From: Galbibacter sp038433465
GTDB lineage: Bacteria; Bacteroidota; Bacteroidia; Flavobacteriales; Flavobacteriaceae
Assembly (NCBI RefSeq): GCF_038433465.1
Contig: NZ_JAESVF010000003.1
Location: 186,001 to 250,000 of the forward strand
Direction of reading: 5' to 3'
DNA: 64,000 nucleotides
Shown: one piece after another, positions 1 through 8,350 of the stretch
How the letters are laid out: the number at the start of each line of letters is the position of its first letter
Position numbering within the stretch: the first letter of the stretch is position 1
The notes under the pieces: generated by a model
The model's input: only the letters and a program-made list of their open reading frames with translations
What the model was told of the DNA's origin: nothing
Databases searched by the model: none
Translations under genes and position numbers: made by a program

Positions 1-32
1 ATCTATATTGTGCATAAAAAATCTCTTTTTTG

Positions 33-40
33 CAAAGGTA
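33..40 (-). promoter_or_regulatory. Possible -7 element of a gene leaving the window to the left
   Basis: The minus strand reads TACCTTTG here, a perfect match to the Bacteroidota -7 consensus TAnnTTTG. An ATG on the same strand lies at 15-13, followed by CAC AAT ATA GAT to the window edge, so a gene may start here. No -33 TTG is visible at the expected spacing. The rest of 41-163 shows no feature. Confidence 0.3.
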
Positions 41-163
41 CGGTTTTGTTCTGTTTTGAGTAGAATTTACGGTTTATAAAGACTTGAAAAACTAAACAAA
101 CCCGCATAACGGCAGGAAAATAACAACCAACTTAAAAAGTAACTTCTTTAAATTTTCAAATTC

Positions 164-1777
164 TTACAAAGTTACAATAACAAAATCTTGACGAAGTGGA
201 TCTAAAGATTCAAACAACGTATCGATAAAAGTAGTTCCGTAAGCATCAAACACATTGGCAAAATTCTCGGTTCGCTCTTGTAATGATTCGTTTGGAAATA
301 ATTCGTTTTGAATTTCGGTAATTCGAGATACATGCTCAGAAAGTTTCTTCTTCTGAGCTTTTAAAAGTCGTTTTTCTAAATGCTCCAATCCTTTAAGTTG
401 CTTTACTTCTTGGGCTTTTACAGCACCAAAAAAAGACTTGTCGGTTAATTCTGCTAATCGATACATCTCTTGAAACTGAGCCACCAAATGTTCTTTTTGT
501 GCATCAAAATTAATATCGATATTACTTATTTCTCTTACTTTTCGGTTGATGAAAGAGTGTCTTTTTAAGAACAATTGTTCAAAAGTTATATTTAATTTAT
601 CGAGTTTTTGAGCTTGTTTTTCTGTAACTATCAATGCTGAGTTACGCAATAACAACATTGGGAAAGGCACTGAAACACTTTCGAAAAAGCTTTTTAGTTC
701 TAGCCAATATGCGAGCTCTCCACCACCGCCTATGTAACACAAATTTGGAAGTATTACTTCTTGATACAAAGGACGCGTCATTACATTGGGTGAAAATCGT
801 TCGGGATGTGTTTGTAAATGTGCTTTCAGTTCGTCTTTTGTCCATGAAATAGTGGTCTCATTTACTTGAAATTTCCCGTCGATTTCTACAATTCGCTCTC
901 GCAAACCTTCGTCTAAATAAAACAAATTAATGGCTCGCGGATTTACTTGTATTTTATATAAAGTATCTACTTCATTTAACTTTTCAATTGTTTTACTAAC
1001 CGCTGTTTGAGAAGTCTGTTCAAACAATTCGTTTTCCATAAACGGAATAAAAAGTTGCTTCAAGCTTTTATCGGCTCCATCAATAATTACCAGTCCGCGT
1101 TGCCCAAAAAGTTTATTTGCCAAAAATCGTGTGGCATCGGTAAGATTATCATGTTGCAAATAAGCTTCTTTAAACCATTGCTTTAACGTTTCTGCATTGG
1201 CTCCAATTCCTAACTCCTGACTAAAGAGTTCAAAAACTTGCTCTAACCCTTTGGTTGGCAACTCGCCCACTGCTCCTCCAACTTCTTTGGTTTCTGGCCC
1301 TTTCCATTGAAATTTCTTTCCGTGGAAATTAAAGTAATTAATCTCTTCAAAGTCATGGTCTTCGGTTGCCATCCAATAAACAGGCACAAAGTGTGAATCT
1401 GGATAAGTCTCTTGAAGTTGTTTTGCTAAATTAATGGTGCTTATAATTTTGTATAAAAAATACAGCGGTCCTGTAAATAAATTTAACTGATGCCCCGTAA
1501 CAATTGTAAAAGTATTTTCTGCGGATAATGCCGAAATATGTGTTTGGGTAGCCTCAGATGTTTCTACATTTTGGTATTGTGCTTGTAAAACCGAAACCAA
1601 TATTTCACGATGCTTTTTAGGGAAAGAAGCTTTCTTTTCTTCGATTTGCGCTTTAAAATTCTCGAGCTTCGGAAAACGATTATAAAATGGTTTTAACGCG
1701 TCTTTTTCGCTAAGATAATCGCAAATAAGGTTTGAAAAATATCCTGTTTCTTTAAATGAAATATAGTTTGTTGGCAT
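164..1777 (-). CDS. bshC: Bacillithiol synthase, cysteine-adding enzyme BshC
   Basis: BshC catalyses the last step of bacillithiol synthesis, joining cysteine to glucosaminyl-malate in the cytoplasm; bacillithiol is the main low-molecular-weight thiol of many Bacteroidota. The 537-residue protein starts at the ATG giving MPTNYISF, which matches the family start. A reading extended to 1870 adds 31 low-complexity residues and is unlikely. Family motifs are visible: TGHQLNLFTGP at residues 94-104 and ATEDHDFEE at 137-145, followed by a charged helical C-terminal region rich in Lys and Glu, probably coiled coil. The gene stands alone on the minus strand and is divergent from the M14 peptidase. 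bshA and bshB are not in the window. Confidence 0.93.
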   Translation of the reverse strand: MPTNYISFKETGYFSNLICDYLSEKDALKPFYNRFPKLENFKAQIEEKKASFPKKHREILVSVLQAQYQNVETSEATQTHISALSAENTFTIVTGHQLNLFTGPLYFLYKIISTINLAKQLQETYPDSHFVPVYWMATEDHDFEEINYFNFHGKKFQWKGPETKEVGGAVGELPTKGLEQVFELFSQELGIGANAETLKQWFKEAYLQHDNLTDATRFLANKLFGQRGLVIIDGADKSLKQLFIPFMENELFEQTSQTAVSKTIEKLNEVDTLYKIQVNPRAINLFYLDEGLRERIVEIDGKFQVNETTISWTKDELKAHLQTHPERFSPNVMTRPLYQEVILPNLCYIGGGGELAYWLELKSFFESVSVPFPMLLLRNSALIVTEKQAQKLDKLNITFEQLFLKRHSFINRKVREISNIDINFDAQKEHLVAQFQEMYRLAELTDKSFFGAVKAQEVKQLKGLEHLEKRLLKAQKKKLSEHVSRITEIQNELFPNESLQERTENFANVFDAYGTTFIDTLFESLDPLRQDFVIVTL

Positions 1778-1873
1778 CGTTGTTTTTTCAATATAATACA
1801 CGCAATTTAAAGTTGAATTTACACTTTTTAGCGCATTTGTGTTGTAGGTATTTGTTGTTTTATTTTGCAAATA

Positions 1874-2040
1874 GTTGCGCTAGGGATTGAAGCGACATCC
1901 TATTTTGCTCTTGCATCTGTCTATTACAATATAGTTTCCTTACGGTTACCGCTTTTTTAATTGATAAAAATATAGCAAAATAGATACAGCGAAAAGCCCG
2001 ACCCAAAATTATGAAATTTCATAATTTTTGGGAAGCGCCC
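1874..2040 (+). ncRNA. Structured intergenic element, candidate non-coding RNA
   Basis: No coding frame is evident, but base pairing is strong. CTATTTTGCT near 1900 is the exact complement of AGCAAAATAG near 1974-1983. At 2004-2032 a long hairpin, CCCAAAATTATGAAA against TTTCATAATTTTTGGG, is flanked by GCGAAAAGCCCGA and GAAGCGCCC, and the element opens with GCGCTAGGGATTGAAGCG. From memory, similar AGGGATTGAAGCG...AGCCCGACCC...GCGCCC elements recur in flavobacterial genomes, possibly related to the flavo-1 RNA class; I cannot verify this. Strand is assigned only from the orientation in which I recall the motif. It lies just upstream of bshC, antisense to it. Confidence 0.45.
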
Positions 2041-2148
2041 AAATTAAATTGTAAATATAAAGTGAAGTGCTGTTTTTAATGCTAAAATTTAGTTAATTCG
2101 ATTTTTTAAGTCATACATAAGTAAATGCTGTAATTCTGAATAGTATCA

Positions 2149-2323
2149 TTTTCATTTTTGTCTTGACACAAAAACGAAACAAAAAAGTCAAGACTGATTA
2201 AAAAAGCATGAAAAAATCTACGGAACCATCCACCATAGATAAAAAGAACTCGCTTCGCTCAAACAGCTTTTTATCTCTCACCCCTACTGCTTCCTTGATT
2301 TTCAAAACTTTTTTAATAGGTCA
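2149..2323 (+). repeat. Interspersed repeat family 1, copy A
   Basis: This is a roughly 175-bp element shared with copies near 12.6, 27.5, 55.4 and 62.5 kb. It holds two hairpins: GTCTTGAC (2160-2167) with GTCAAGAC (2187-2194), and AGATAAAAAG (2237-2246) with CTTTTTATCT (2277-2286). It begins with TTTTCATTTTTGTCTTGAC and ends with TTTTTAATAGGTCA. It has no obvious terminal inverted repeats and no transposase. Together with the structured element at 1874-2040 it fills most of the 636-bp gap between bshC and the M14 gene. Confidence 0.85.
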
Positions 2324-2413
2324 ATTCGATAAATTTTTATAAGTCTTTTGAAATCATATTAATTAATGTAATTAATTTATCTTCGCTGTATACTCAACTT
2401 TTAGTTAATCGCT

Positions 2414-4849
2414 ATGAAATATCGGTTTTTTGCCACCCTACTTTTAATTTCTCTTTGCACTTTTGCGCAAAATATACAATCGCCTTCTGAATTTTTAGGA
2501 TACGAACTGGGAACCAATTTCACAAGGCACCATCGAGTGGTTGCATACTACAAATACTTGGCGGAACAACTGCCAAACATGGTGCAACTTAAAAGTTACG
2601 GAAGCACCTATGAAGGTCGTAAATTGTTGGTTGCTTTTGTTTCGACTGCTGAAAACATACACAATTTAGAAGAAATAAAACAAGAGCATTTAAAGAGTTT
2701 GGAAGGAAAATCGGCTTCGGAAATTGCACTTGTTTGGATGAGTTACAATGTGCATGGAAATGAAGCGGTAAGTACGGAAGCTTCGATGAAAACGATATAC
2801 GAACTTCTGACGACTCAAAAAGATTGGTTAAAAAACACCGTGCTTATATTTAATCCGTGTATGAATCCAGATGGTCGCGACCGCTACGTAAATTGGTACT
2901 ACAATTACAAAAACACTCCTTTTACAGTTGATAAAAACTCAAAAGAACACAACGAGCCTTGGCTTTCTGGTCGTCCTAACCACTATATGTTTGACTTAAA
3001 CAGAGATTGGGCTTGGGTAACACAAAAGGAGAGTCAGCAATACGTACCGCTTTACAACGAGTGGCTTCCGCATATTCATGTAGATTTTCATGAACAAAGC
3101 ATGGACAGTCCTTACTATTTTGCTCCTGCTTCGGAACCTATGCATGAAGTAATTACCAAATGGCAACGCAATTTTCAGACGGAAATTGGAAAGAATCACG
3201 CTTCCTACTTTGATAATAATGGGTGGTTGTATTTTACCAAAGAAGAGTTTGATTTACTCTACCCAAGCTATGGCGACACGTATCCAATTTACAATGGAGC
3301 TATCGGAATGACCTACGAACAAGGTGGTAGCGGAAGAGCTGGACTTGCAGTTAAAACGGCTAATGGCGATACGCTAACACTTAAAAATAGAATAGAGCAC
3401 CACTTTACTACTGGAATTTCGACGGTTGAAATGGCTTCTAAAAATGCTAAAAAACTCAACGAAGAACTCAATGATTTTTATACGGAAAAGAACTATGAAT
3501 ACAACAGTTATGTGCTCGCTGGAAATGTGGACAAACTCTCTATGTTGACCAAACTGCTCGATGTACATAAAATTTCGTACGGTTTTACCTCAGAAAAAAT
3601 AAAAGGCTTTGATTATAAAAGTAAGAAAACAGCAACTCTCGATAATAACGACCAAAAATTGGTAATAAGTACCAATCAGCCAAAATCTACGTTGATTACG
3701 GTTTTATTTGAGCCCGAAACTATGCTTACCGACTCGCTTACCTACGATATTACGGCGTGGTCGCTTCCTTACGCTTATGGATTGGATGCTGTGGCAACAA
3801 AAAATATTATTACTACGGAAACCGATAAATTATTTGTTCCTGCTTTTACTTTTGAAGAGAATTCGTATGCCTATGTTACCGATTGGAACAGTATGGACGA
3901 TGCGCGCTTTTTAACTGATTTATTACAAAAAAATATTCGTGTAAGATACACCAAAGAACCTTTTAGTATAAATGAAACACAATTTAAAAGCGGAAGTTTA
4001 ATCGTTCGAAATAGTGATAATTCAACTGTAAAAAACTTTTCAAACACTTTAAAAACAATAGCCGAAAAACACCATAAAATACTTACTAGCACAACTACGG
4101 GTTTTGTTAATAAAGGGAAAGATTTTGGTTCGGGAAGTGTTGATTTAATCTCAAAACCTACAGTTGCCCTACTTTCTGGCGGAAAAGTTTCTACTTTAAA
4201 TTTTGGAGAAGTATGGCACTTTTTTGAACAGCAACTTCACTATCCCGTTACAGTTTTAGATGCAACGTATTTTAGTAATATTGACATAGATGCGTATGAT
4301 ATTTTAATTCTTCCTGAAACAAGTTCATTAAAAGAAGAACAGCTAAGAAAAATAAAAACTTGGATTAAAGATGGAGGGAAGCTTATTGCAATTGGCAAGG
4401 CAAATAAAAGTTTAGCTTCGGATGATGATTTTTCAATTTCATTAAAAGAAGATGAAGAAAACGATAGTATTTCTAAACCTAAAAGTTATGCTTTAAGTGC
4501 CCGAAATTATATACAAAACCTCATTACAGGAGCAATTTATAAAGCGAAAGTAGATACTACACATCCGTTGGCTTTTGGATATACAGATACCTATTACAGC
4601 ATGAAACTTAACGGAGACGCCTACAACTATTTAACTACTAAAAACGCTGTTTACCTTGAAAACACAAGTGCTCCTTTATCTGGATTTGCAGGAGTTAATG
4701 CACAGAAAAAGCAACCGAATAGTGTTGTATTTGGCACAGAGAAAGTCGGAAAAGGTACAGTGGTGTATTTTGTAGACAATCCTCTTTTTAGAGGTTTTTG
4801 GGAAAATGGAAAGCTATTTTTTGTAAATGCATTATTTATGGTTGAATAG
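2414..4849 (+). CDS. Secreted M14-family zinc carboxypeptidase with C-terminal amidotransferase-like domain
   Basis: This is a predicted periplasmic or secreted metallopeptidase of 811 residues. A Sec signal peptide spans residues 1 to about 18 (hydrophobic core ending CTFA, then QN). The M14 zinc site is visible as HGNE at 114-117 and the His of HEQS at 226. NPDGRDRY at 151-158 is the conserved arginine region, and YEQG around residue 300 supplies the likely catalytic Glu. The C-terminal third contains a Rossmann-like segment (ILPETSSL...GGKLIAIG) seen in M14 proteins of Bacteroidota. It is monocistronic, with family 1 repeat copy A just upstream. A role in scavenging peptides is inferred; the substrate is unknown. 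Confidence 0.88.
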   Translation: MKYRFFATLLLISLCTFAQNIQSPSEFLGYELGTNFTRHHRVVAYYKYLAEQLPNMVQLKSYGSTYEGRKLLVAFVSTAENIHNLEEIKQEHLKSLEGKSASEIALVWMSYNVHGNEAVSTEASMKTIYELLTTQKDWLKNTVLIFNPCMNPDGRDRYVNWYYNYKNTPFTVDKNSKEHNEPWLSGRPNHYMFDLNRDWAWVTQKESQQYVPLYNEWLPHIHVDFHEQSMDSPYYFAPASEPMHEVITKWQRNFQTEIGKNHASYFDNNGWLYFTKEEFDLLYPSYGDTYPIYNGAIGMTYEQGGSGRAGLAVKTANGDTLTLKNRIEHHFTTGISTVEMASKNAKKLNEELNDFYTEKNYEYNSYVLAGNVDKLSMLTKLLDVHKISYGFTSEKIKGFDYKSKKTATLDNNDQKLVISTNQPKSTLITVLFEPETMLTDSLTYDITAWSLPYAYGLDAVATKNIITTETDKLFVPAFTFEENSYAYVTDWNSMDDARFLTDLLQKNIRVRYTKEPFSINETQFKSGSLIVRNSDNSTVKNFSNTLKTIAEKHHKILTSTTTGFVNKGKDFGSGSVDLISKPTVALLSGGKVSTLNFGEVWHFFEQQLHYPVTVLDATYFSNIDIDAYDILILPETSSLKEEQLRKIKTWIKDGGKLIAIGKANKSLASDDDFSISLKEDEENDSISKPKSYALSARNYIQNLITGAIYKAKVDTTHPLAFGYTDTYYSMKLNGDAYNYLTTKNAVYLENTSAPLSGFAGVNAQKKQPNSVVFGTEKVGKGTVVYFVDNPLFRGFWENGKLFFVNALFMVE

Positions 4850-4888
4850 CAAAACTACATCCGAAATAAATACAAAACACAACTTTTC

Positions 4889-4905
4889 TGTGTAATCGTT
4901 ACACA
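4889..4905. promoter_or_regulatory. Perfect 7-bp inverted repeat, possible operator
   Basis: TGTGTAA-TCG-TTACACA is a perfect dyad with a 3-bp spacer. Further TACAC half-sites follow (GTTTACACGCC and TTTTACACAAC within the next 35 bp). It lies downstream of the M14 peptidase and about 165 bp upstream of the small secreted protein gene at 5070. It has no T-tract, so a terminator is unlikely. The regulator is unknown. Confidence 0.35.
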
Positions 4906-5069
4906 AGCTTCGGTTCGTTTACACGCCTTTTACACAACACGCAAAATCAGTATAAAAACACAACTTACTGATTGTTAGCTAAAAATAAGATTATTTCATT
5001 ATTAAAAAGTAATGGTACAATTGTAGCACTATTCACTACAAATAAGTAAAACCATAAAATTTTAATATC

Positions 5070-5366
5070 ATGAAAAAAGTAGTATTAGTAGCAGCAATGG
5101 CTTTAGGAAGTTTAACTGCATTTGCAACAACACCAGTAACAGCAAACAACGATGTAGCTGTTGTAACACTTCAAGATGATTATAAAGAAATTGCGGTGAG
5201 TGAAATTCCAACTGCAGTTCAAGAATCGCTACAAGCGGATTATGCTGGAGCAACCATTACCAAAGCATATGTAAACGATGAAAAAACCTATAAATTGGAA
5301 GTAACCATGGGTGATCAATCGGGAATTCTATTTGCAAACGAAAATGGAGAATGGGTTGAACAATAG
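5070..5366 (+). CDS. Small exported protein with PepSY-like fold, function unknown
   Basis: This 98-residue protein has an N-terminal signal peptide (MKKVVLVAAMALGSLTAFA, cleavage after ATA or AFA). The mature part is short and acidic, with segments (IPTAVQESL, ATITKAYV, YKLEV, ILFANENGEW) resembling the PepSY-like repeats common in Bacteroidota periplasmic proteins. The gene is a single unit: a TACAATTG near-match to the -7 box lies at 5016-5023, and a strong terminator follows at 5407. Low GC and clean boundaries suggest it is well expressed. The role is unknown; a periplasmic binding or inhibitor role would fit the fold but is inference. Confidence 0.8.
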   Translation: MKKVVLVAAMALGSLTAFATTPVTANNDVAVVTLQDDYKEIAVSEIPTAVQESLQADYAGATITKAYVNDEKTYKLEVTMGDQSGILFANENGEWVEQ

Positions 5367-5406
5367 TCAATCTCAACATACATAAATAGATGTTTTAGGT
5401 ACATCT

Positions 5407-5445
5407 AAGATGCCTTCTTGCACATTTCGAGAAGGCATCTTTTTA
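5407..5445 (+). terminator. Intrinsic terminator after the PepSY-like gene
   Basis: Perfect 12-bp arms AAGATGCCTTCT (5407-5418) and AGAAGGCATCTT (5430-5441) with an 11-nt loop run into a T-tract. Confidence 0.85.
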
Positions 5446-5630
5446 GTTTAAATCCCTTTAGCTTATTTATAGTTTAGAAATAAAGCGCTACTTTTGAGTC
5501 AATAAATAATCAAATTGATATTTTATTTCTACACCCTGCAAACCTTGAAAAAATTTAAACATTTAACGGAAAAATATTTCTATAAAACAATATTTTATCA
5601 ATATCTTGTTTTCAAACTTTAGCAGATCTT

Positions 5631-7139
5631 ATGCCACAAAAAAATAGCGTTTTAAGTCACTTTATCTTACTTATTTTAGCCCTTCAAGTTACGTATTCGC
5701 AAAATTCAACTAGCATAAATCCTTCTTCGGAATTAGGTATTCCTTCCGATAGTAATATTGAAAATTATTTGAGTCGATATATTCAGTTTGAATCTATAAG
5801 CGGACACGAAAAAGAAGCCGGTGAATGGTTGAAGAACATTTGTATTGAAAACGGATTGCACATTCAGCAAATGGGAAATGAAGATGCTCAGTACAATTTT
5901 ACTGCTTCAATTTATCCGCTTTCAAGCAATTTACCCAACATTGTGCTTTTAAACCATATCGACGTTGTTCCTGCTGGAGACCTAGAAAAATGGGTATATC
6001 CACCTTTTTCAGGAGAAATTACAGATACCGAAATATGGGGACGAGGAGCTTGGGATAATAAAGGAAATGGAATAATGCATTTGTTTAGCGTCATCGAAAT
6101 TTTCAAGAAATACAAAGACCAACAACTGCCTTTCAACGTTACTTTTCTTCCTGTTTCTTGTGAAGAAACGCAATGTACTGGAGGTGCCGAGTATGTAATT
6201 GCAAATCATTTAAAAGAACTCAATCCTGCAGTAGTTATTGGTGAAGGTCCTCCTGCTATTAAAGGTGCTATTCAAACCAATCCAGACAAAGCTGTTTTTC
6301 CAATTTCAGTAGCGCACAAGAGGTCGTTATGGTTGAAACTAACTCTCAAAATAAACTCATCGGCTCATGGTTCGGTAACGCCACTTCGCTACGCAAACCG
6401 AGAAATGGTGGAAGCTTTAGACAATCTTTTAGGTAAAAAACAAAAGGCCATTTACAACGATTTAAATATTAAAATGCTGAAAGATATTGGAAAGCTCGAA
6501 AAAGGACTTACTGGTTTTGCCATGCGTCATCCAAAGCTTTTCAAAATGTTTATCACACCTAAACTGAGGGAACAACCAGAATTGTTTTCGGTTTTTTCAA
6601 ATACAATCACGCTAACGAGTATCGACAGTAATAATGATGTGGTAAATGTAATTCCTACGGAAGCAACTGCTCTGTTGGATTGCCGACTCTTACCTGATGC
6701 TTCAAAAGAAGAATTTCTTGCCGATGTCAAAAAGCGATTAAAAAACGACGATATTGAAATTTCTATTATTCATTCGCAACCAGAAATGAAATCGTCGGAT
6801 GATAAAAGTACGTATTACCAAAGTTTAAAAACTGCCATCGAGCAAAACTACCCCGATACCGATGTTATTACAATTATACTCCCAAACACAAGCGACGCTG
6901 GAGTTTTTAGAGCAAAAGGAATTACGACTTTTACCGCTACTCCTATCAGTTTAGATATGAGCTACCTCGATAACATCCATAGTGAAAACGAACGAATTCC
7001 AAGAGGAGTTCTTGTTGAGGGTAAAAACACTTATGTGAAATTTATTGAAGATTGTATTTTACGAGCAACTTCTGATGAAAGTCAGGAAAAAAAGAAATTT
7101 TTAATTTTTAATTTGAATAATAAATCTGATGCCAACTAA
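5631..7139 (+). CDS. Exported M20-family metallopeptidase (carboxypeptidase S / PM20D1-like)
   Basis: This 502-residue di-zinc hydrolase has an N-terminal hydrophobic signal (residues 8-23, ending TYSQ). M20 ligands and catalytic residues are visible: NHIDVVPAG with His109 and Asp111, the bridging Asp142 in GRGAWDNKGNG, the Glu pair CEET around 178-179, TSDAG in the C-terminal half, and the final His in DNIHSENERIP. A dimerisation-type insert lies between. The long Lys-rich tail (KKKFLIFNLNNKSDAN) is not essential to the fold. Its stop overlaps the start of the next gene by 11 bp, so the two are probably co-translated. It probably cleaves or hydrolyses N-acyl amino acids or dipeptides in the periplasm. 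Confidence 0.9.
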   Translation: MPQKNSVLSHFILLILALQVTYSQNSTSINPSSELGIPSDSNIENYLSRYIQFESISGHEKEAGEWLKNICIENGLHIQQMGNEDAQYNFTASIYPLSSNLPNIVLLNHIDVVPAGDLEKWVYPPFSGEITDTEIWGRGAWDNKGNGIMHLFSVIEIFKKYKDQQLPFNVTFLPVSCEETQCTGGAEYVIANHLKELNPAVVIGEGPPAIKGAIQTNPDKAVFPISVAHKRSLWLKLTLKINSSAHGSVTPLRYANREMVEALDNLLGKKQKAIYNDLNIKMLKDIGKLEKGLTGFAMRHPKLFKMFITPKLREQPELFSVFSNTITLTSIDSNNDVVNVIPTEATALLDCRLLPDASKEEFLADVKKRLKNDDIEISIIHSQPEMKSSDDKSTYYQSLKTAIEQNYPDTDVITIILPNTSDAGVFRAKGITTFTATPISLDMSYLDNIHSENERIPRGVLVEGKNTYVKFIEDCILRATSDESQEKKKFLIFNLNNKSDAN

Positions 7140-8070
7140 TATTTTAAGAAGCCTTTTTTGTCTATTTGTTATACTTCCTTTTTGTGTCCAAAACATGATT
7201 TCACAAGAAAAAATTATTCCACTTTACGAAGCTGAAACTCCAAACAGTATTCCTTCCGAAGAAAAAGAAATTCACGATCAGAGCGAAATTTTACGCATTT
7301 CTAATGTTCAAAATCCAACATTAGAAGCTTTTCTACCAAGTAAAAGAAATGCTAACGGAAGGTCTGTAATTATACTTCCTGGAGGTGGTTACCAAAGACT
7401 TGCATACGATTGGGAAGGTACCGAAATTGCACAATGGTTTAATTCGAAAGGTGTTACCGCTTTTGTTTTAAAATACCGACTACCAGTAGGCAGTGGCGTT
7501 ATTAATAAAACTGAAGTTCCACTACAAGATGCTATTCGTGCGGTACAAATTATTCGAAAAAATGCTACTGAATGGGGATTGAATTCAGATGAAATTGGAG
7601 TGATGGGATTTTCTGCAGGCGGACACTTGGCGTCTACTCTCGGGACACATTTTAACACCGATACAAAGATTCCTAATGATCCTTACAAAACGATAAGTGC
7701 ACGTCCCGACTTTTTAATTTTGATGTACCCAGTTGTAACCATGAATGAGAGATATACGCATATGGGGTCTCGTATTTCTTTATTGGGAGAAAATCCTTCG
7801 GAAGCACTCGTAAAAGAATATTCAAACGAACTACAAGTAACACCGCAAACACCACCTACTTTTATTGTGCATAGCGCCGATGATGGTGCCGTACCAGTGG
7901 AAAACAGTTTAGATTTTTACAGAGCGTTAAAAGAAAATAAGGTTCCTGCTGAAATGCATTTATACCCAATTGGTGGTCATGGATTCGGATTAGGACTTGA
8001 GCATCCACACTTAAAAACTTGGCCAGATAGATTGGCGGAGTGGTTGTTATTTTTAGATGAAAACAAATAA
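7129..8070 (+). CDS. Exported alpha/beta hydrolase (esterase, BD-FAE / acetyl-xylan-esterase-like)
   Basis: This 313-residue protein has a signal peptide (about residues 1-25). The oxyanion motif ILPGGGY (82-88), the nucleophile elbow GFSAGG with Ser162, the acid region HSADDGAVP and the catalytic His in GGHGFGLG form a complete esterase triad. This architecture (PGGGY, GFSAGGHLAS, ADDGAVPVENS) is typical of Bacteroidota esterases annotated near acetyl-xylan esterases. The start overlaps the M20 peptidase gene by 11 bp. Pairing with a peptidase suggests a nutrient-scavenging operon rather than a dedicated polysaccharide locus, since no SusC/SusD genes are nearby. The substrate is unknown. Confidence 0.85.
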   Translation: MPTNILRSLFCLFVILPFCVQNMISQEKIIPLYEAETPNSIPSEEKEIHDQSEILRISNVQNPTLEAFLPSKRNANGRSVIILPGGGYQRLAYDWEGTEIAQWFNSKGVTAFVLKYRLPVGSGVINKTEVPLQDAIRAVQIIRKNATEWGLNSDEIGVMGFSAGGHLASTLGTHFNTDTKIPNDPYKTISARPDFLILMYPVVTMNERYTHMGSRISLLGENPSEALVKEYSNELQVTPQTPPTFIVHSADDGAVPVENSLDFYRALKENKVPAEMHLYPIGGHGFGLGLEHPHLKTWPDRLAEWLLFLDENK

Positions 8071-8101
8071 AAACTGAGACTTTTTCTAAGTTTAATTTTT
8101 T

Positions 8102-8163
8102 GTCAACCTGAACTCGATTCAGGTTCACACTAGCATGATGAGATTCTGAATCAAGTTCAGAAT
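8102..8163. repeat. Pair of small inverted repeats (CTGAA type)
   Basis: CCTGAA-CTCGA-TTCAGG (8106-8122) and ATTCTGAA-TCAAG-TTCAGAAT (8142-8162) share the CTGAA core. They lie in a 280-bp gap between convergent genes. The stretch 8221-8240 (ending CTTTTTAATAGGTC) also resembles the 3' end of repeat family 1 and may be a remnant. Confidence 0.45.
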
Positions 8164-8253
8164 GACGTTTTTACTATTTTTCTTTTTTGCTTATGGCTTA
8201 TCGCCTATTGCCTTCTGTCTTCGGGCTTTTTAATAGGTCGTTTTCAGTAAAAA

Positions 8254-8294
8254 ATAATCTCATCATATGAACCTAGGACTTATGATGAGATTAT
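8254..8294. terminator. Perfect 14-bp inverted repeat between convergent genes
   Basis: ATAATCTCATCATA (8254-8267) and TATGATGAGATTAT (8281-8294) flank a 13-nt loop. A-rich and T-rich flanks are weak, so termination is inferred mainly from position between two converging transcription units. Confidence 0.45.
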
Positions 8295-8350
8295 AAAATG
8301 AATCTAGAATGACTTTTTAAAATATTTTTAGACAGCTTCAGAATTTTTAA

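Noticed and set aside
1778..1870. Extended N-terminus of BshC
   Set aside because: The extra 31 residues are low-complexity and the downstream ATG matches the conserved family start.
1881..1894. AGGGATTGAAGCG looks like the tail of a CRISPR repeat
   Set aside because: It is a single copy and no spaced repeats or cas genes are nearby.
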